Part shown: one piece after another, positions 49,990 to 62,923 of the stretch
How the letters are laid out: each line of letters opens with the position of its first letter
Numbering within the stretch: the stretch's first letter is position 1
Source of the DNA: Megamerina dolium
Taxonomy: Eukaryota; Arthropoda; Insecta; Diptera; Megamerinidae
NCBI GenBank assembly: GCA_963854835.1
Contig: OY978530.1
Coordinates: 30,348,695-30,412,694, forward strand
DNA length: 64,000 nt
Reading direction: 5' to 3'
Notes under the pieces: model-generated
The model's database searches: none
What the model saw: the letters and a program-made list of their open reading frames with translations, nothing else
What the model was told of the DNA's origin: nothing
Position numbers and translations under genes: made by a program

Positions 49990-50265
49990 AGAGAGGAAAG
50001 TCCAGCGGCTGCGCTGGCTAGGTCATGTCGAGCGAATGGAAGAACACGCTCCAGCTAAGAAGGTGTTATATTCGGAACCCGCTGGAGGACGACGCAAAAG
50101 AGGAAGACCAAACCTCCGGTGGAAAGACCAAGTACTGGAGAACCTGACGGCGCTTGGAATTTCTAACTGGCGCCAGCTAGCGAAGAACAGAGATGGCTGG
50201 CGAAGCATGTTATTTTCGGCCTAAATCGATATTCGGTTGTTATGGCCACATAAGTAGTAAGTAAG
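49990..50265 (+). pseudogene. RTE-like element, 3' end
   Basis: The frame ([55 protein letters not shown]) ends in its natural stop. The tail has CGGTTGTTATGGCCACATAA and AGTAGTAAGTAAGT. It is very close to 31480-31727. Confidence 0.88.
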
Positions 50266-50523
50266 TGGCACTTAACGCCCCGAAGGTCTCATTGGCTGAG
50301 CTTCTCTTCCATTACTGTTGTGCGTGTTAAATTTTGGACAGAGTTCTTTTTAGAAGCTTTTTTATGGCAAGTTGTTACTGTCGGAAGAATTGCCAATTGC
50401 TTGCCGACAGGTGGGTACCGTTCGAAAAAAAAATCTTTTCGATATTAAATTTGTTATGCATCAGATTGAACCACGACCTACAGATCAGAAGGCCAACACA
50501 CTAACCACTGAGCTACGGCACCA
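50266..50523 (-). mobile_element. tRNA-derived SINE, minus, internal deletion
   Basis: Head (GGTGCCGTAGCTCAGTGG read on the minus strand, 50523-50506) and body match 26973-27340, but about 90 bp between TTTGGACAG and AGTTCTTTT are missing. It lies directly against the RTE tail. Confidence 0.85.
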
Positions 50524-50559
50524 TTTAGACCTATAACCTTGTCATATTTCCTTTTGAAA

Positions 50560-51640
50560 ACCTTCTAAAGACTGATTGACACTTATATTCGGCAAAATAT
50601 TGATCCGAAAAAAACTATCGAAGGCGCAACATGCCTATTGTAAAGGCAAATCTGTTGAGACAGCCCGGCAATCTCTAGTATTAACAATAGAAAAGTCGTT
50701 GAACTTCAAGAACTACACAATTGTAGTTGAAGTTGTTTTTTCCCTAAGACAATTGATTGGCCTTATGTTAACCCACAGGACCATCAATGCGAAACTGGGG
50801 AATTGTAGCATCAAAAAGCAAGCCCCCAGGGTAACCCCGCAAGGAGGAATTCTCTCACCCTTATTATGAATACTTACAGTCAATGAATTATTGCTATCCT
50901 TAGAAAACTCAGGTTGCAAAACTACAGTGCACGCTGACGACCTAGCATTAGTGGTGTCCGATAAATACGGTAGCACCCTAAGTGAAGTCATGCAGCACGC
51001 CCTTAACATTCTAAGCAATTGGATCACTGGCTGTGGTCTGGGGGTTAATCCGCAGAAAACAGACTTTGTTATTTTCAGAAGAAAATACAAACCAACATAC
51101 TTTACACCACCATCGATCAGGGGAACTCGTCTTAGTTTTACGGATGAAGCTAGATATCTAGGTACCATCCTTCAAAAAAAACATAATTGGAATCGTAAAA
51201 TTGCATAACACGTTAGGAAAACCTCGGATACATTATACTGATGCAAACCAGGAGTAGGGAGAATGGGGAATGAGACTCAATGTAGTATATTGGATCTACA
51301 CTGCGGTGGTGAGATCGATATTACTGTATGGGGTCACCGTCTGGTGTATGGTGCTTTTTAAAAAGTCACAAAATGGAATTTCGTGCAAAATGTCTAAAGA
51401 ATGGCATCCTTGTGCATTACCGGGGCACTCAGAACGACCTCCACCAAATCTCAGCAGACTTTGTTACACCTTATTCCTATAGATATCCTGGGGAAGCAAT
51501 TAGCAGCTCAATTAGCAATAAGACTCAGATCAATTACAGAATGGGCCTGCAACGGTACTGGACACTCAATCATTCTGAATTTATTACACACATTCCGGAC
51601 AGATCCGATTGGGAGAATGCAACACATGAGTCTTGTATGT
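50560..51640 (+). pseudogene. LOA-like non-LTR element: reverse transcriptase to RNase H
   Basis: Frames show LSKAQHAYCKGKSVETARQS, TINAKLGNCSIKKQAPRVTP, then QGGILSPLL at 50840. An open frame 50891-51208 carries the catalytic box as HADDLALVVSD, LGVNPQKTDFVIF and ARYLGTILQKKHNW. Further on, VVYWIYTAVVRSILLYGVTV and MASLCITGALRTT mark the C-terminal part. It is the continuation of 48376-49985. Confidence 0.8.
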
Positions 51641-52480
51641 ACACACTGTGTATTACTGCTGTTATATCAAACAGTCCAAGTATTCTATGACAATACCGCT
51701 TATTCTGTTAGATTTATTTATCGCTGTACCACTTGGTTCAGTAGATATTTGGGCTTATGTATATGTAACCTCAACTCGATTAGCTCTTTGTGCTATGTTA
51801 ACATCGCTCTCTAAATTTTTTCCGGTGTATCTAAACCTTGCTGGACAAGTTGTCTTTCCACTATGTCAACGTTCTTCTCTGCACCAGATGTCGATATTAC
51901 CAGTGAGAGACCTATACGATTATTTTCTACAAACTCTAAAACTATTTATTTTTATTTACTCATTATTACATCTACATAATTGTCATATTAAATTATTATA
52001 AATCATTTTGTTCTATAAAATTTGTAGCTGTTATTTTTTTACAAAGTTGTATAATTCTACTTTTAGACAAACGTTATTCATGTATAGTATATATAATGTA
52101 TATTAATTTATCTTTCCCAAAAATTAAAACTAGGGAAATGCATCATTGTTTTACATATTGTATAATTAACAAAAAAGTTGTAATTTCTTTCTGTTGCAAT
52201 AACCAACTTTTCTGCACTATTCGATTGTCCATATTTTCATCCCAGACCGTGGAAAACGGAATGGTAACCCGTTATGTTTATTCATCATGAGTATCCACAA
52301 ACCGAATTACAATTCAACGCAATAGATGTGGTTATACACATGAACATAGCAACTTGCCCTGTTCTATATCCTGAAGCTTAACTAATAGTTCTTACTTCAA
52401 AATATTACATTTTATATCCTAACATTAGTTATCTCATTGGATTATTCCACCACACACATTATTAATACGTTAAATTACGA
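51641..52480. other. Unassigned sequence
   Basis: Open frames of up to 122 codons occur (51633-52001) but show no known motif and are hydrophobic from T-richness. No gene is called. Confidence 0.4.
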
Positions 52481-53865
52481 TTACTTATTGATGAAAATGT
52501 TTTAGTAAATTATTATGGTACTCTTTACCATTTTGTCCGATTTTGATAGTCGTCATCACTGGACTATTCACATGTCTCACTTCGTATGGTCCAGTCCAGA
52601 TGGGACTGAATTTATTTTTCCTAGTTTGATTCCTCAATACTACTTTATCATCTACTCTAAAAATAATATTATCCCTTTATCATACTGAATTTTAGCTGAT
52701 TTCTTTGCTCTTTCTTGATTTTCCTTAACTTACTCATGTAACCTCTGTAGTTGATATTTAAACACCTTATTTTGATAATCTGCATTGTACAACAGTGATC
52801 TTCTTGTTTTTAGATTTGTTATCGATATTAAAACCGTATAGAACACTAAATGGCGTTCGTTTTGCCGAACAATATACGGTGTTGTTGTGTACATGCATCG
52901 CTGTTGCTAACCACTGATCCCAATTAGACCCATCTTCTTAAACAAAATTCCTAAGATATTCTGCTAAAGGTCTGTGGCTTCTTTCTAAGGAACCATTTGC
53001 TTGTGGATGGTACGGTGTTATATGTAAGTATGCATGTATCGGAAAATAGTTTTGATGTAAAATTCATAACATTATAAGTAATTAAAACTTTTGGTATATT
53101 ATATCGCGCGATAACTTCATTATAAAACACTTCTGCTACTGTGTCCGCATCTGATATAGCTACACAAATAACAAATTTGGAAAATTAATCTTGAAATGTA
53201 AGAATGTACTTGTTTCCTGATGTCGTCTCTGGCAGAATTCCTACCATGTCCACATATACCTTTTTAAATGGCTTAGATGGTGAGCAGTTAATGATTAGTT
53301 AGTTAGTTTGACATATTTTACAATTTTTAACATTTTTTTTAATTTGACTTCGCATGCCTTTCCACCTATATTGTCTTCTAATCCTGAAATAAGTTTTCAG
53401 AGCACCCTGTTGCCCTCATGGTGAATCATGGAAGTTGCAAAGTATGGTCAATATATCATTTTCATCAGTGAGAAGTTCCGCATTCGTGTTCTCCTGATCT
53501 TCTGCGTTTTCATCTAGTTCTAACTCATCCCAGAGCTTTCCTCAGTGTCTCCTTGACCTTCATTTTCATCGACTTTATTCCTCGCCATAGAACGAGTCAC
53601 AACCATCATTAACTCATGATTCGGTTGTGGAACTCTGCTGAGCGCATCCGCGTTGAAGTTCCTTTTGCCTGGTTTATAAATTATTTCAAAATCAAATTCA
53701 GATAGTTTATGTCTGAAACGTATCAAACGTGATGTCTGGTCTTGCAGATTTTTTTCAGCGTTTTTTTTCTGTCAGATTCTGCCATTAGCACTTGATGATA
53801 TCCAATGGAGAGATCAAGTGTAGTGAAATATCTACTATGACCTAACTGATCCAATATTTCATCAA
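52481..53865 (-). pseudogene. Gypsy element C: RNase H end and integrase
   Basis: On the minus strand, 53726-53520 reads RFRHKLSEFDFEIIYKPGKR then NADALSRVPQP, the end of RNase H. The integrase appears lower down (HITPYHPQANGSLERSHRPL near 53000, LRNFV, DGSNWDQWLATAMHVHNNTV near 52910, KRTPFSVLYGFN). It is the same gypsy group as 34950-39190 and 56600-59010. Numerous stops are present. Confidence 0.78.
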
Positions 53866-54950
53866 TGCGTGGGTCTTACGGTGAACTAGGGCAAGAGGAT
53901 GTACCTAGTGTCAACTAACAAAGAGTCATGGCGTTTTGGGCAGAACGTCACTGTTTATGACTAAGTTTTTGAGTAGTGAAGGACTTTATCTAACTTTGAA
54001 CCAGCATTAAGCAGCAGTAATGACTTCAGCCTGGAGATATTGCGAAGGATCACTCTTGCTAGCAGGTGTTTCTTTGGGTTAAGTAAGCAATTGAGAAGTC
54101 GGGTACTCCCTCGAGCAACAAAATCCACTCTCTACAAGTCTCTCACCATGCCTGTCCTTACATATGGTGCCGTAGCTTGGACAATTCCACCTCAGCTGAG
54201 AGAAAAGTCTTACGCAAGATCTTTGGACCTATTTGCGTTGGTGGCGAGTATCGAATAAGGTACAACCATGACCTGTATGAGCTGTATGGCGACACCTACA
54301 TAGTAAAGCGCATTAAAATTCTGCGGATGCGCTGGATACGTCATGTTGAGCCAGTAGAAAAACACGCTCCGGCTAAGATGGTGTTATATTCGGAACCTAC
54401 TGGTGGACGATGCAGAAGAAGAAGACCTAACCTCCGGTGGAAAGGTCAAGTACTGGAAAACTTGTCAGCGCTTGGAATTTCTAACTGGCGCCAACTGGAC
54501 AAAGAAAGAGCTGGCTGGCGAAGCATGATAAAAATAAAAAAAAAACAATAAATATGTGGTACTTAAAGCCCTAAAGGGCTCATTGGCCGAGCTTCTCTTC
54601 CATTACTGTTGTGCGTCTTAAATTTGGACAGTATTAGAAGGGACCTACTTATTTTAACCGGTTCCGAACGGCAGAACACTTGTGACATTACTTTTTCTGA
54701 GATTTGTCACAGATTTCTTTTAGAAGCTTTTTCATGGCAAGTTGTTACTGTCGGAAGAATTGCCAATTGCTTGCCGAGAGGTGGGTACCATTCGAAAGAA
54801 AAATCTTATCAATATTAAATTTGTTATGCATCAGCCACGACCTACAGATCAGAAGGCGAACACACTAACCACTGAGCTACGGCGGAGCATGATAGATTCG
54901 GCTAAAATCGATTTTCGGGTGTTATGGCCACATAAGTAAGTGAGTAGTAA
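53866..54950 (+). pseudogene. RTE-like element, 3' half, split by a SINE
   Basis: It matches 60100-60838: GGGTCTTACGGTGAAC near 53871, then RRITLASRCFFGLSKQLRSR, TLYKSLTMPVLTYGAVAWT and GGEYRIRYNHDLYELYGDTY. These continue into RWIRHVEPVEKHAPAKMVLY and GISNWRQLDKERAGWR. The last codons and the tail lie beyond a SINE (54531-54885), with GTTATGGCCACATAAGTAAG at about 54921-54940. Confidence 0.85.
54531..54885 (-). mobile_element. tRNA-derived SINE inserted in an RTE tail
   Basis: The target duplication AGCATGATA lies at 54522-54530 and 54886-54894. On the minus strand the head has TAGCTCAGTGG, but the box B area is shortened. The body matches 26973-27340 and the tail is A-rich on its own strand. 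Confidence 0.9.
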
Positions 54951-54974
54951 TTGATACTTTGATCGCGTGCACAT

Positions 54975-55262
54975 ATTGCTGTTAAATTTTTGGACAATAT
55001 TAAAGGGACCTACTTATTTTAGCCGGTTCCGAACGGCAGAACCTTTGTGACATCACTTTTCCTGATCTTTGTCACAGAGTTCTTTTAGTAGTTTTTCATG
55101 GCAAGTTGTTACTGTCCGAAGAATTGGCAATTGCTTGCCGACAGGTGGGTACCGTTCGAAAGAAAAATCTTTTCGATATTAAATTTGTTATGCATCAGCC
55201 GTTGATTGAACCACGACCTACAGATCAGAAGGCGAACACACTAACCACTGAGCTACGACACC
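54975..55262 (-). mobile_element. tRNA-derived SINE, minus
   Basis: A fairly complete body and head are present (read on the minus strand: GGTGTCGTAGCTCAGTGG, GGTCGTGGTTCAATCAACGG). It lies just beyond the RTE tail at 54950. Confidence 0.85.
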
Positions 55263-55544
55263 TACGGTTGATATCTCTTATTCATATATAAATAAATAAT
55301 ATTTGCGCAATATTAGTATATGATTTATACGTTATATTAAAAAGTTATAAAAATGCATTGTTGTTTTGTACAAAAATATAATAAAAATATTGCATTTTGT
55401 TATCGTTGTTGCAACAACCAACTCTTACGTACTTTTCGATGGTATGGTTTTCAGTATTATACGTTGATACCGATTCCACCTATACTTTCGAAGTTATGTG
55501 AAAAGCTGCTAATATAACGCCTAATCGTAATATTTAGTGGAATG
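55263..55544. other. Unassigned AT-rich sequence
   Basis: No gene or element recognised. Confidence 0.4.
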
Positions 55545-56580
55545 AATAAAGTTGATTCCAACACAACAGTTCGGTTTTCGACACAAACACTCCACAGTCG
55601 ATCAAGTGTATAGAATCACGCATGGAATTGAAAAATCACTCGAAGGAAAAAAGATATGCTCTGCCATATTCCTAGAAGTAGCGAAAACATTCGGTAAAGC
55701 TTGCCACACTGGTCTGCTTACGAAATTAAAATTAATATTTCCAAAATAATATTATGAAATTCTTAAGTCATACTATTAAATCGCTACTTCCGAATTAAGC
55801 AGCATAACGAATATTCAAACCTTAGACAAATAAAAGCGGGAATACCACAAGACAGTGTACTTGGACCTTTTTTGTATTCAGTATTCACTCATGATCTACC
55901 TTCTGATCCAATTGTATCACAGAACCTTTGCAGATGACACTGCTCTACTTGACGTTGGTGAGCCTGAAAGCTAGTCAACAACAACATTGCAAGCCGTTCT
56001 GAATAAAATTTTCCAATGGACGAAATAATGGGGAATACAACTGAACTAAACGAAATCTGTGCACGTAGATTTTACATACAACAAAACGCAACATTCACCT
56101 CTTTATATGGATTACAGATTCTATATTCAAGTTCTTTGAAGTATTTGGGAGACTCGACTGCAAACTACGGTGGAAGGAACATGTCAAGAAAACGAGTAAA
56201 AAACTTGACATGGCTAAAGAACGTGCAATTGCTCATGGGTAGCAAATCAACCCTATCTATTCAAAACAAATTATTAATTTACAAACAAATATTAAAACCA
56301 GTTTGGAGTTACGGAGCGCCGCTATGGGGATATGCTAGTCAAAGTATAACTAACATAGTTCAACAATTTCAAAATAAAGTACTAAGGTGTATCTTGAAAG
56401 CGACATGGTATTGCAGAGATCTAAGAGTAAATTCTGTCAACGTTGAAATAGCAAAAATTGCTCTAGCCCATAAGGAAAGGCTAGTAAACCACGTCAATGA
56501 AGAGGCATCTAATTTAATTGCAACCTGTAGGCTAGTACGTACAGCAGCAGTCAAGCAGATATGAAGCCTGAGATTAATGA
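55545..56580 (+). pseudogene. Jockey-type reverse transcriptase, decayed
   Basis: Across frames: IPTQQFGFRHKHSTVDQVYR, GLLTKLKLIFPK, the catalytic FADDTALLDVG near 55928 (both Asp kept), LNEICARRFYIQ-like wording, YKQILKPVWSYGAPLWGYAS and LRVNSVNVEIAKIALAHKER. It is a separate family member from the copy at 13477-14319, with which it shares the HRDL/VNSV-type C-terminus. Several stops and shifts are present. Confidence 0.8.
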
Positions 56581-56599
56581 TTATGAACTAAGGGTTGGA

Positions 56600-59010
56600 A
56601 GCTGAACAACTGGAATTAAAAAACGTAGAACAGAAGAAATCAGGAGTTAGAACTACTACCAAAGGAGGAGAACATTTCGGAGGAATTTATAGAGAAGAAA
56701 TTCAGAACCTCCGTGGACGCTGAGCAATTAAGTGCTCTCCAGGCCCAAGTAAGAAATCTTGAGAGGGAACGTAGCATAGCGAAAGAGACACTTCTTTGCC
56801 GCCGTACACCTATAAGGAGGATACTTACGGACCTGCAGCCACAAATATTACAGAAAATGCGCATAGATAAGATAGTCCAGATGGCAGATTAGTTTCAGTA
56901 CCCCTTGGAGCTGATTCAAAAGATTTAAGAACCGGAGTCTATCAATTCATTTCTGGCTGCGAATTAGCCAGTACAGGGATAAAACCAGATGAGTTGGAAG
57001 ATTTCGTATCTTGCATAATGCAACTTTTATACGGAGGTGCGTATTATTTGCTATTGGCCAAAAATTTGCTAATTTGGAAAAATTGTATACATTCTTAAGA
57101 AACACATACCTAAAAGCAATCCAGTTAGAACCGATTTCTCTCCAAATCCAGTTTGCACGGTAATTACCACGGTAAATATAAGTGCGTTAGCCAGAAGATT
57201 AGACGAGCTGAAAGCCGGCGCAACCTAGTGTGTTAAAGTCTCATATGGGAGGAAAAGGAGACTAAGCACTACTGCATGAGCTAGAGACGTCCGCAAAGAA
57301 ATCGTTTGTAATAGGCCTTAGTGAACCGATGGTTAGAATCCACATGCCAGGTAAGAAAGGCACATTAGCAGAGGAGACCGTAAATACGAGTATCCTGCTG
57401 GAAATAGGGTAACGACACAATATGGGAGCCAATGTAAATCTCAATAAACAATTAAATGCTTATGAAGCTTACCAGACCCAAGCAGAAATGATATGGTGCA
57501 CTTCAAAGCAGGCAAGTACCAGAATAGTAAAGTAAACACCCATGAATAGCCAAAGGAAAGTTGTTACATATTCCTTGTGCACCACAAAGGGGCACACCAG
57601 AGACGATTGTTTTAAAAGGCAAAATACGCCCTTCTGTATTATATGTAAACAATTTGGGCATATATAATGTATCTTGTACGTCGTTTACTAACAATACAAA
57701 GCGTCAGGGTATAATACTCCAAAAACAGGCATAGGAAAGGAATCCAAGAAAATAAAGGGCCTAATCAAAGTAACCCATAGGTTAAATGTTTCTGTTACAA
57801 GACGCCCGGACACAGAATTGCCAAATGTTACAAACGCAAAGAGTTATAAAAAAATTTAGGGAAACGACAAGGGCCCAGGTACGGCCAATATACCAGGAGC
57901 CCTAAACTTTTGCTAAAACTAGGCCAGCTAAAATAGAAGGTGTCAGTAATGTGTTTTTAAAGATTGTTGACACACCCTCCACGTCAGATAGTAAGATACC
58001 GAAAGTTGGTAGTCAGGCGTCGAGATGATTGATTATTGACCCATCTTTCCCATCCAGTAATAGCAAACGTGGCTACTGTTTTGGAGTCTCTGATGTAGAT
58101 GATGTGTTCATTGAGTTTCCGTACAAGGAACGAAAAAAGGGAAAACTCGTTTTACTGGTAGACTATGCAGCAGATACCAGTTTAATAAAATCAACAGTAA
58201 TTAATAAATACGTTAACTAGATAAGGAATTTAAGGAAAAATCTTAGTGGTGCATTCGGAGGAATTGTCACCACGTTAGAGCCAATAGCAGTCCAACATGG
58301 AAAGAGAAATAAGTGCTGATTGTATATTAGGTAGAGACAATTTGTAGAACCGATCGGTCCCTAATACTATGAAAAAGAAACTGATTTTCTTCAATGTGCG
58401 AAAGCAGCATTTGATTACTTTACCTCTCAAATCATTGACCGAGTCTAATAGAGTACTCCACACCAGACAGGTTGTAGTACCTGGGAGAACTATGCAGGTA
58501 GTCGCCATTAAAGTAAAAACAAATTTCTAAACAATTATAGTAGAGAAACAGGAATTACCTCCTGGAATATATTAAGGTGAAACATTGGGTAGTGTGACGG
58601 ACGGACTCAATGCTTAACACTAATACAGATTCGTATATTGTAAATATTGAGCTCAAAATAAATCTAATTAAGTTTAATCATGTAATTATTGAAGAAAAGA
58701 AATCAATTAGAAGATATATTTAGGTCGTTTCCTGATTTATTTTTCTTAGAAGGAGTTTGTAATGACATATCAGGTGCCAAAGGCAGTACAGACTACCAGA
58801 AGTGCACAAGGAAGAAACCAATAGGCAGGTAAGTAAAATGTTGGAGGATGGAGTAATTTCTCCCAGCTCCTTTCCATGGAATTCCCCAATAATATTGGTT
58901 ACAAAGAAGGCGGAATGTAAAAAGGAAATGCAGGCTAGTTGTTTATTTCAGAGAATTAAACGACGCCACAATCAAACAAGTTTTTTCAATTCCAGCTGCA
59001 CAGGAATACC
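56600..59010 (+). pseudogene. Gypsy element B: gag and start of pol
   Basis: Gag wording at 56640-57480 (SKDLRTGVYQFISGCELAST, KPDELEDFVSCIMQLLYGG, KKGTLAEETVNTSILLEIG) is followed by zinc knuckles near 57565-57680 (YSLCTTKGHTRDDCFK, FCIICKQFGH). A related cysteine motif lies near 57785. Pol begins near 58780 (YRLPEVHKEETNRQVSKMLE, DGVISPSSFPWNSPIILV) and stops at the RTE fragment. The copy keeps the unoccupied target CTCTGATGTAGATGATGTG that Tc1 hit in element A. Confidence 0.8.
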
Positions 59011-59286
59011 GAACTCGGACATTGTTGTGTAGAGGTAATCCCTCACCGGACTGTCAAAAGCGGCTTTATAATCAACAAATAGATGGTGTGTGTTGATTTG
59101 TTTATCTTCGGTCTGCTCCAGCTTTTGGCTCAGTGTGAAAATTTGGTCGATGGTGGATTTACCAGGTCTGGAGCCACACTGATAAGGTCTAATCAGGTTT
59201 TTAGGGATAGGCTTTAACCCTTCATACTGTACGCTCTATAGAACCTTGTATGCGATGCTAAGAAGACTTATACCACGGTAGTTTGC
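59010..59286 (-). pseudogene. RTE-like reverse-transcriptase fragment, inverted
   Basis: This is the reverse complement of sequence homologous to 59513-59800 (NYRGISLLSIAYKVL to the AAFDSP motif region). It abuts a plus-strand copy of the same family at 59287, making an imperfect inverted repeat. Confidence 0.82.
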
Positions 59287-60838
59287 GTTTCACCCGACTA
59301 TGACGAGGTTGAAACGGCCATTTTAAAGCTGATAAACAACAAAGCTGCAGGTGCTGATGGCCTGCCTGCCGAGTGGTTTAAGACCGGAGGCGATGAGCTG
59401 CTCGCCTGCATGCACCAGCTCATAAGCAGAATATGGTCGGATGAAAGCATGCCTGATGATTGGAGGCTCAGAATTCTCTGTCCTGTACATAAAAAAGGAG
59501 ACCCCACAATTTGTGCAAACTACCGTGGAATAAGTCTCCTGAGTATCGCATACAAGGTCCTATCGAGCGTATTGGGTGAAAGATTGAAGTCCATGCTCCA
59601 CAACCTGATTGGACCTTATCAGTATGGCTTCTGATCTGGTAAATCTAACATCGACCAAATTTTCACACTGCGCCAAATCCTGGAGAAGACCCAAGAAAAA
59701 CAGATCGACACACACCACCTATTTGTTGATTATAAAGCCGCTTTCGACAGTCCGGTAAGGGATTACCTCTACGCAACAATGTCTCAGTTCGGTATTCCTG
59801 CAAAACTCATTCGACTTTGAATGACACTGCATAACTCCCGTTGTGCAGTGAAAATGGGGAAGGACCTCTCCGCACCGTTTAATACCGGACAGGGTTTCAG
59901 GCAAGGTGATTCATTATCGTGCGACTTCTTCAATCTTATTATGGAGAAAATAATATGAGCTGCTGATCTACGACATAATGGCACTATCTTCAACAAAAGT
60001 GTCATGCTGTTAGCGTATGCCGACGATATTGACATAATCGGCATGAACACGCGAGCAGTCAGTGCAGCATTCTCAGAGTTAGAAAGAGAGTCGCGTCGGA
60101 TGGGTCTTACGGTGAACGAGGGCATGATGAAATATCTAGTGTCAACAAACAAAAAGTCCCGGCGTCTTGGACAGCACGTCACTGTTGACAACTACGCTTT
60201 TGAAGTAGTAAGGGACTTTGTCTATCTTGGAACCAGCATTAACAGCAGTAATGACGTCAGCTTGGCGATCATGCGTAGGATAGTTCTTGCTAACAGGTGT
60301 TACTTTGGGCTGAGTAAGCAATTGAGAAGTCGAGCCCTCTCTCGAAGAACGAAAACTACACTCCACAAGTCTCTCATCATGCCTGTCCTAACATATGGCG
60401 CCAAAGCCTGGACAATTTCCACCTTGGATAAGCGAATGCATGGAGTTTTCGAGAGAAAAGTCCTACGCAAGATCTTTGGACCTATTTGCGTTGGTGGCGA
60501 GTACCGAATAAGGTACAACCATTAGCTGTACGAGCTGTATGCCGATATTGACATAGTAAAGCGCATCAAAATCCAGCGGCTGCGCTGGCTAGGTCATGTC
60601 GAGCGAATGGAAGAACACGTTCCATCTAAGAAGGTGTTATATTCGGAACCCGCTGGAGGACGACGCAGAAGAGGAAGACCTAACCTCCGGTGAAAGGACT
60701 AAGTACTAGAGAACCTGACGGAGCTTGGAATTTCTAACTGGCGCCAGCTAGCGAAGAACAGAGATGGCTGGCGAAGCTTGTTATATTCGGCATAAATTGA
60801 TATTCGGTTGTTATGGCCACATAAGTAAGTAAGTAAGT
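59287..60838 (+). pseudogene. RTE-like element, reverse transcriptase to 3' tail
   Basis: This is the longest RTE copy here. Motifs in order: LINNKAAGADGLPAEWFKTG, PDDWRLRILCPVHKKGDPTI, ANYRGISLLSIAYKVLSSVL, IDQIFTLRQILEKTQEKQID, LFVDYKAAFDSP, QGDSLSCDFFNLIM, then an open frame from 60004 with the intact catalytic LAYADDIDIIG. The C-terminal part follows (FVYLGTSINSSNDVSLAIMR, MPVLTYGAKAWTISTLD, LRWLGHVERMEEH). Four or five stops break it (for example TGA at about 59633, 59818 and 59957). The tail is GTTATGGCCACATAAG plus (TAAG)n. Confidence 0.88.
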
Positions 60839-60839
60839 G

Positions 60840-61818
<979 letters not shown>

Positions 61819-61836
61819 TGGCGCAGTCGGTAGGAT
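61819..61836 (+). other. Primer-binding site, tRNA-Ser type
   Basis: TGGCGCAGTCGGTAGGAT, the 17.6/297-type primer site, three bases longer in its match than that at 6263. It marks the start of this element's internal part. Confidence 0.85.
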
Positions 61837-62923
61837 CTGCGAAAAAGATCCTAAAACGAACCTAGTGATAACTAAAGTGAAGTTAAGATATTACACAAAA
61901 AAATTTAAAAAAAAATTTTCTTCAAAACAATTAGATAATGAATAAATAAGATAGAAGAAAGTAACACCTCGTAAAACAAACACAACAACAACAAAGCTAA
62001 TTTCAAATTTTACAAAAGGCGTCGGGAAATATGTATAGCCACGCATAGTTTGTCAAATAGTTCGTAAACAAAAAACAAAACAAACAAAATATATATACAT
62101 ACATCGTATGGAAGTACAGTTGCGCGCTAGTTATATAGTTAGCGATCGGCTCATAAACTTCTACAGAAAAGAAAAACACAACAACAAAGAAAAAACAAAA
62201 CAAACAAACAAATTTTTTTAAGTGCATTGATAAAACCGTTAAAATTGCACAAGAAAGAGAAATAAACGAAACGATCTCCATATCAAAACATAAGATCAAG
62301 TGATAAAAATAATAGCCTTGATAGACGGCAGCGTTGATCCGGATTAACGATTTAATTCGAATTAACTCTGGCATTAACTCCAGCTAATCCGCATTAACCC
62401 TATGAGTTAATTCTCAAAATAAAAGAGGATTAGGACAATTTGCGATTACAACACTGCTGAAAATTTTCTATTGTGAATTTTTCTCTATTCAGTTTACAAA
62501 ACAATAGGTGTGTTCGCTTATAAAAAACTTTCAACAATTGTTAACATTTTTATACATAAAAAACTTTGGCGAAAAAATAAATCCAGCTGTCAATTAAGAA
62601 CTGTAAATGCCAACTTAAAAGTTTCTGATAGTTTTCAGTTCACGTACCTGTAGATTTTCTCATATCGAGAGGGACAGATGACAGAAATTGATAGTGATAG
62701 TAATGTAAGTGCGCAGACCTAATAAAACAGCAATCAGCCGTTTAGTTAATCCGCAATACTGCCGTCTGTCAGATTAATATTTTATTCGGATTAAGTGCGC
62801 CGGTAATCCGGATTAACACTGCCGTCCGTCTAGGCTATAAGAGATAACCAATAAAAGAAATATAACTTAAAGAGAACACTAACAAAGAATTTTATCTTAA
62901 AACTAAACCAAACAATATTTTAT
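61837..62923 (+). other. Leader of the second gypsy-group element
   Basis: This A-rich untranslated leader between primer site and gag holds a small stem (GGATC/GATCC at about 61831-61850). A 521-bp TIR mini-element is inserted at 62315-62835. No coding potential is seen. Confidence 0.6.
62315..62835. mobile_element. TIR mini-element in the gypsy leader
   Basis: The ends are inverted repeats: GCCTTGATAGACGGCAGCG at the left against GCCTAGACGGACGGCAGTG at the right on the other strand. Both continue into TTGATCCGGATTA or TTAATCCGGATTA. TA lies on both sides (62313-62314, 62836-62837). Subterminal AATCC/GGATTAA motifs recur in both orientations. It has no coding frame. Its superfamily is not established; TA targets suggest the Tc1/mariner side. 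Confidence 0.82.

Noticed and set aside
51633..52001. 122-codon plus-strand frame
   Set aside because: No family motif, no start context, hydrophobic only because the DNA is T-rich. It follows directly on a decayed LOA element.
59600..60000. CpG-type decay explaining RTE stop codons
   Set aside because: Two TGA codons fit CGA to TGA changes, but others need deletions or different changes, so the pattern is not clear enough to claim.
62003..62374. Minus-strand 123-codon hydrophobic frame
   Set aside because: It lies in the A-rich leader of a gypsy-group element and partly in a TIR mini-element. The Phe-rich wording is due to A-rich DNA read in reverse.
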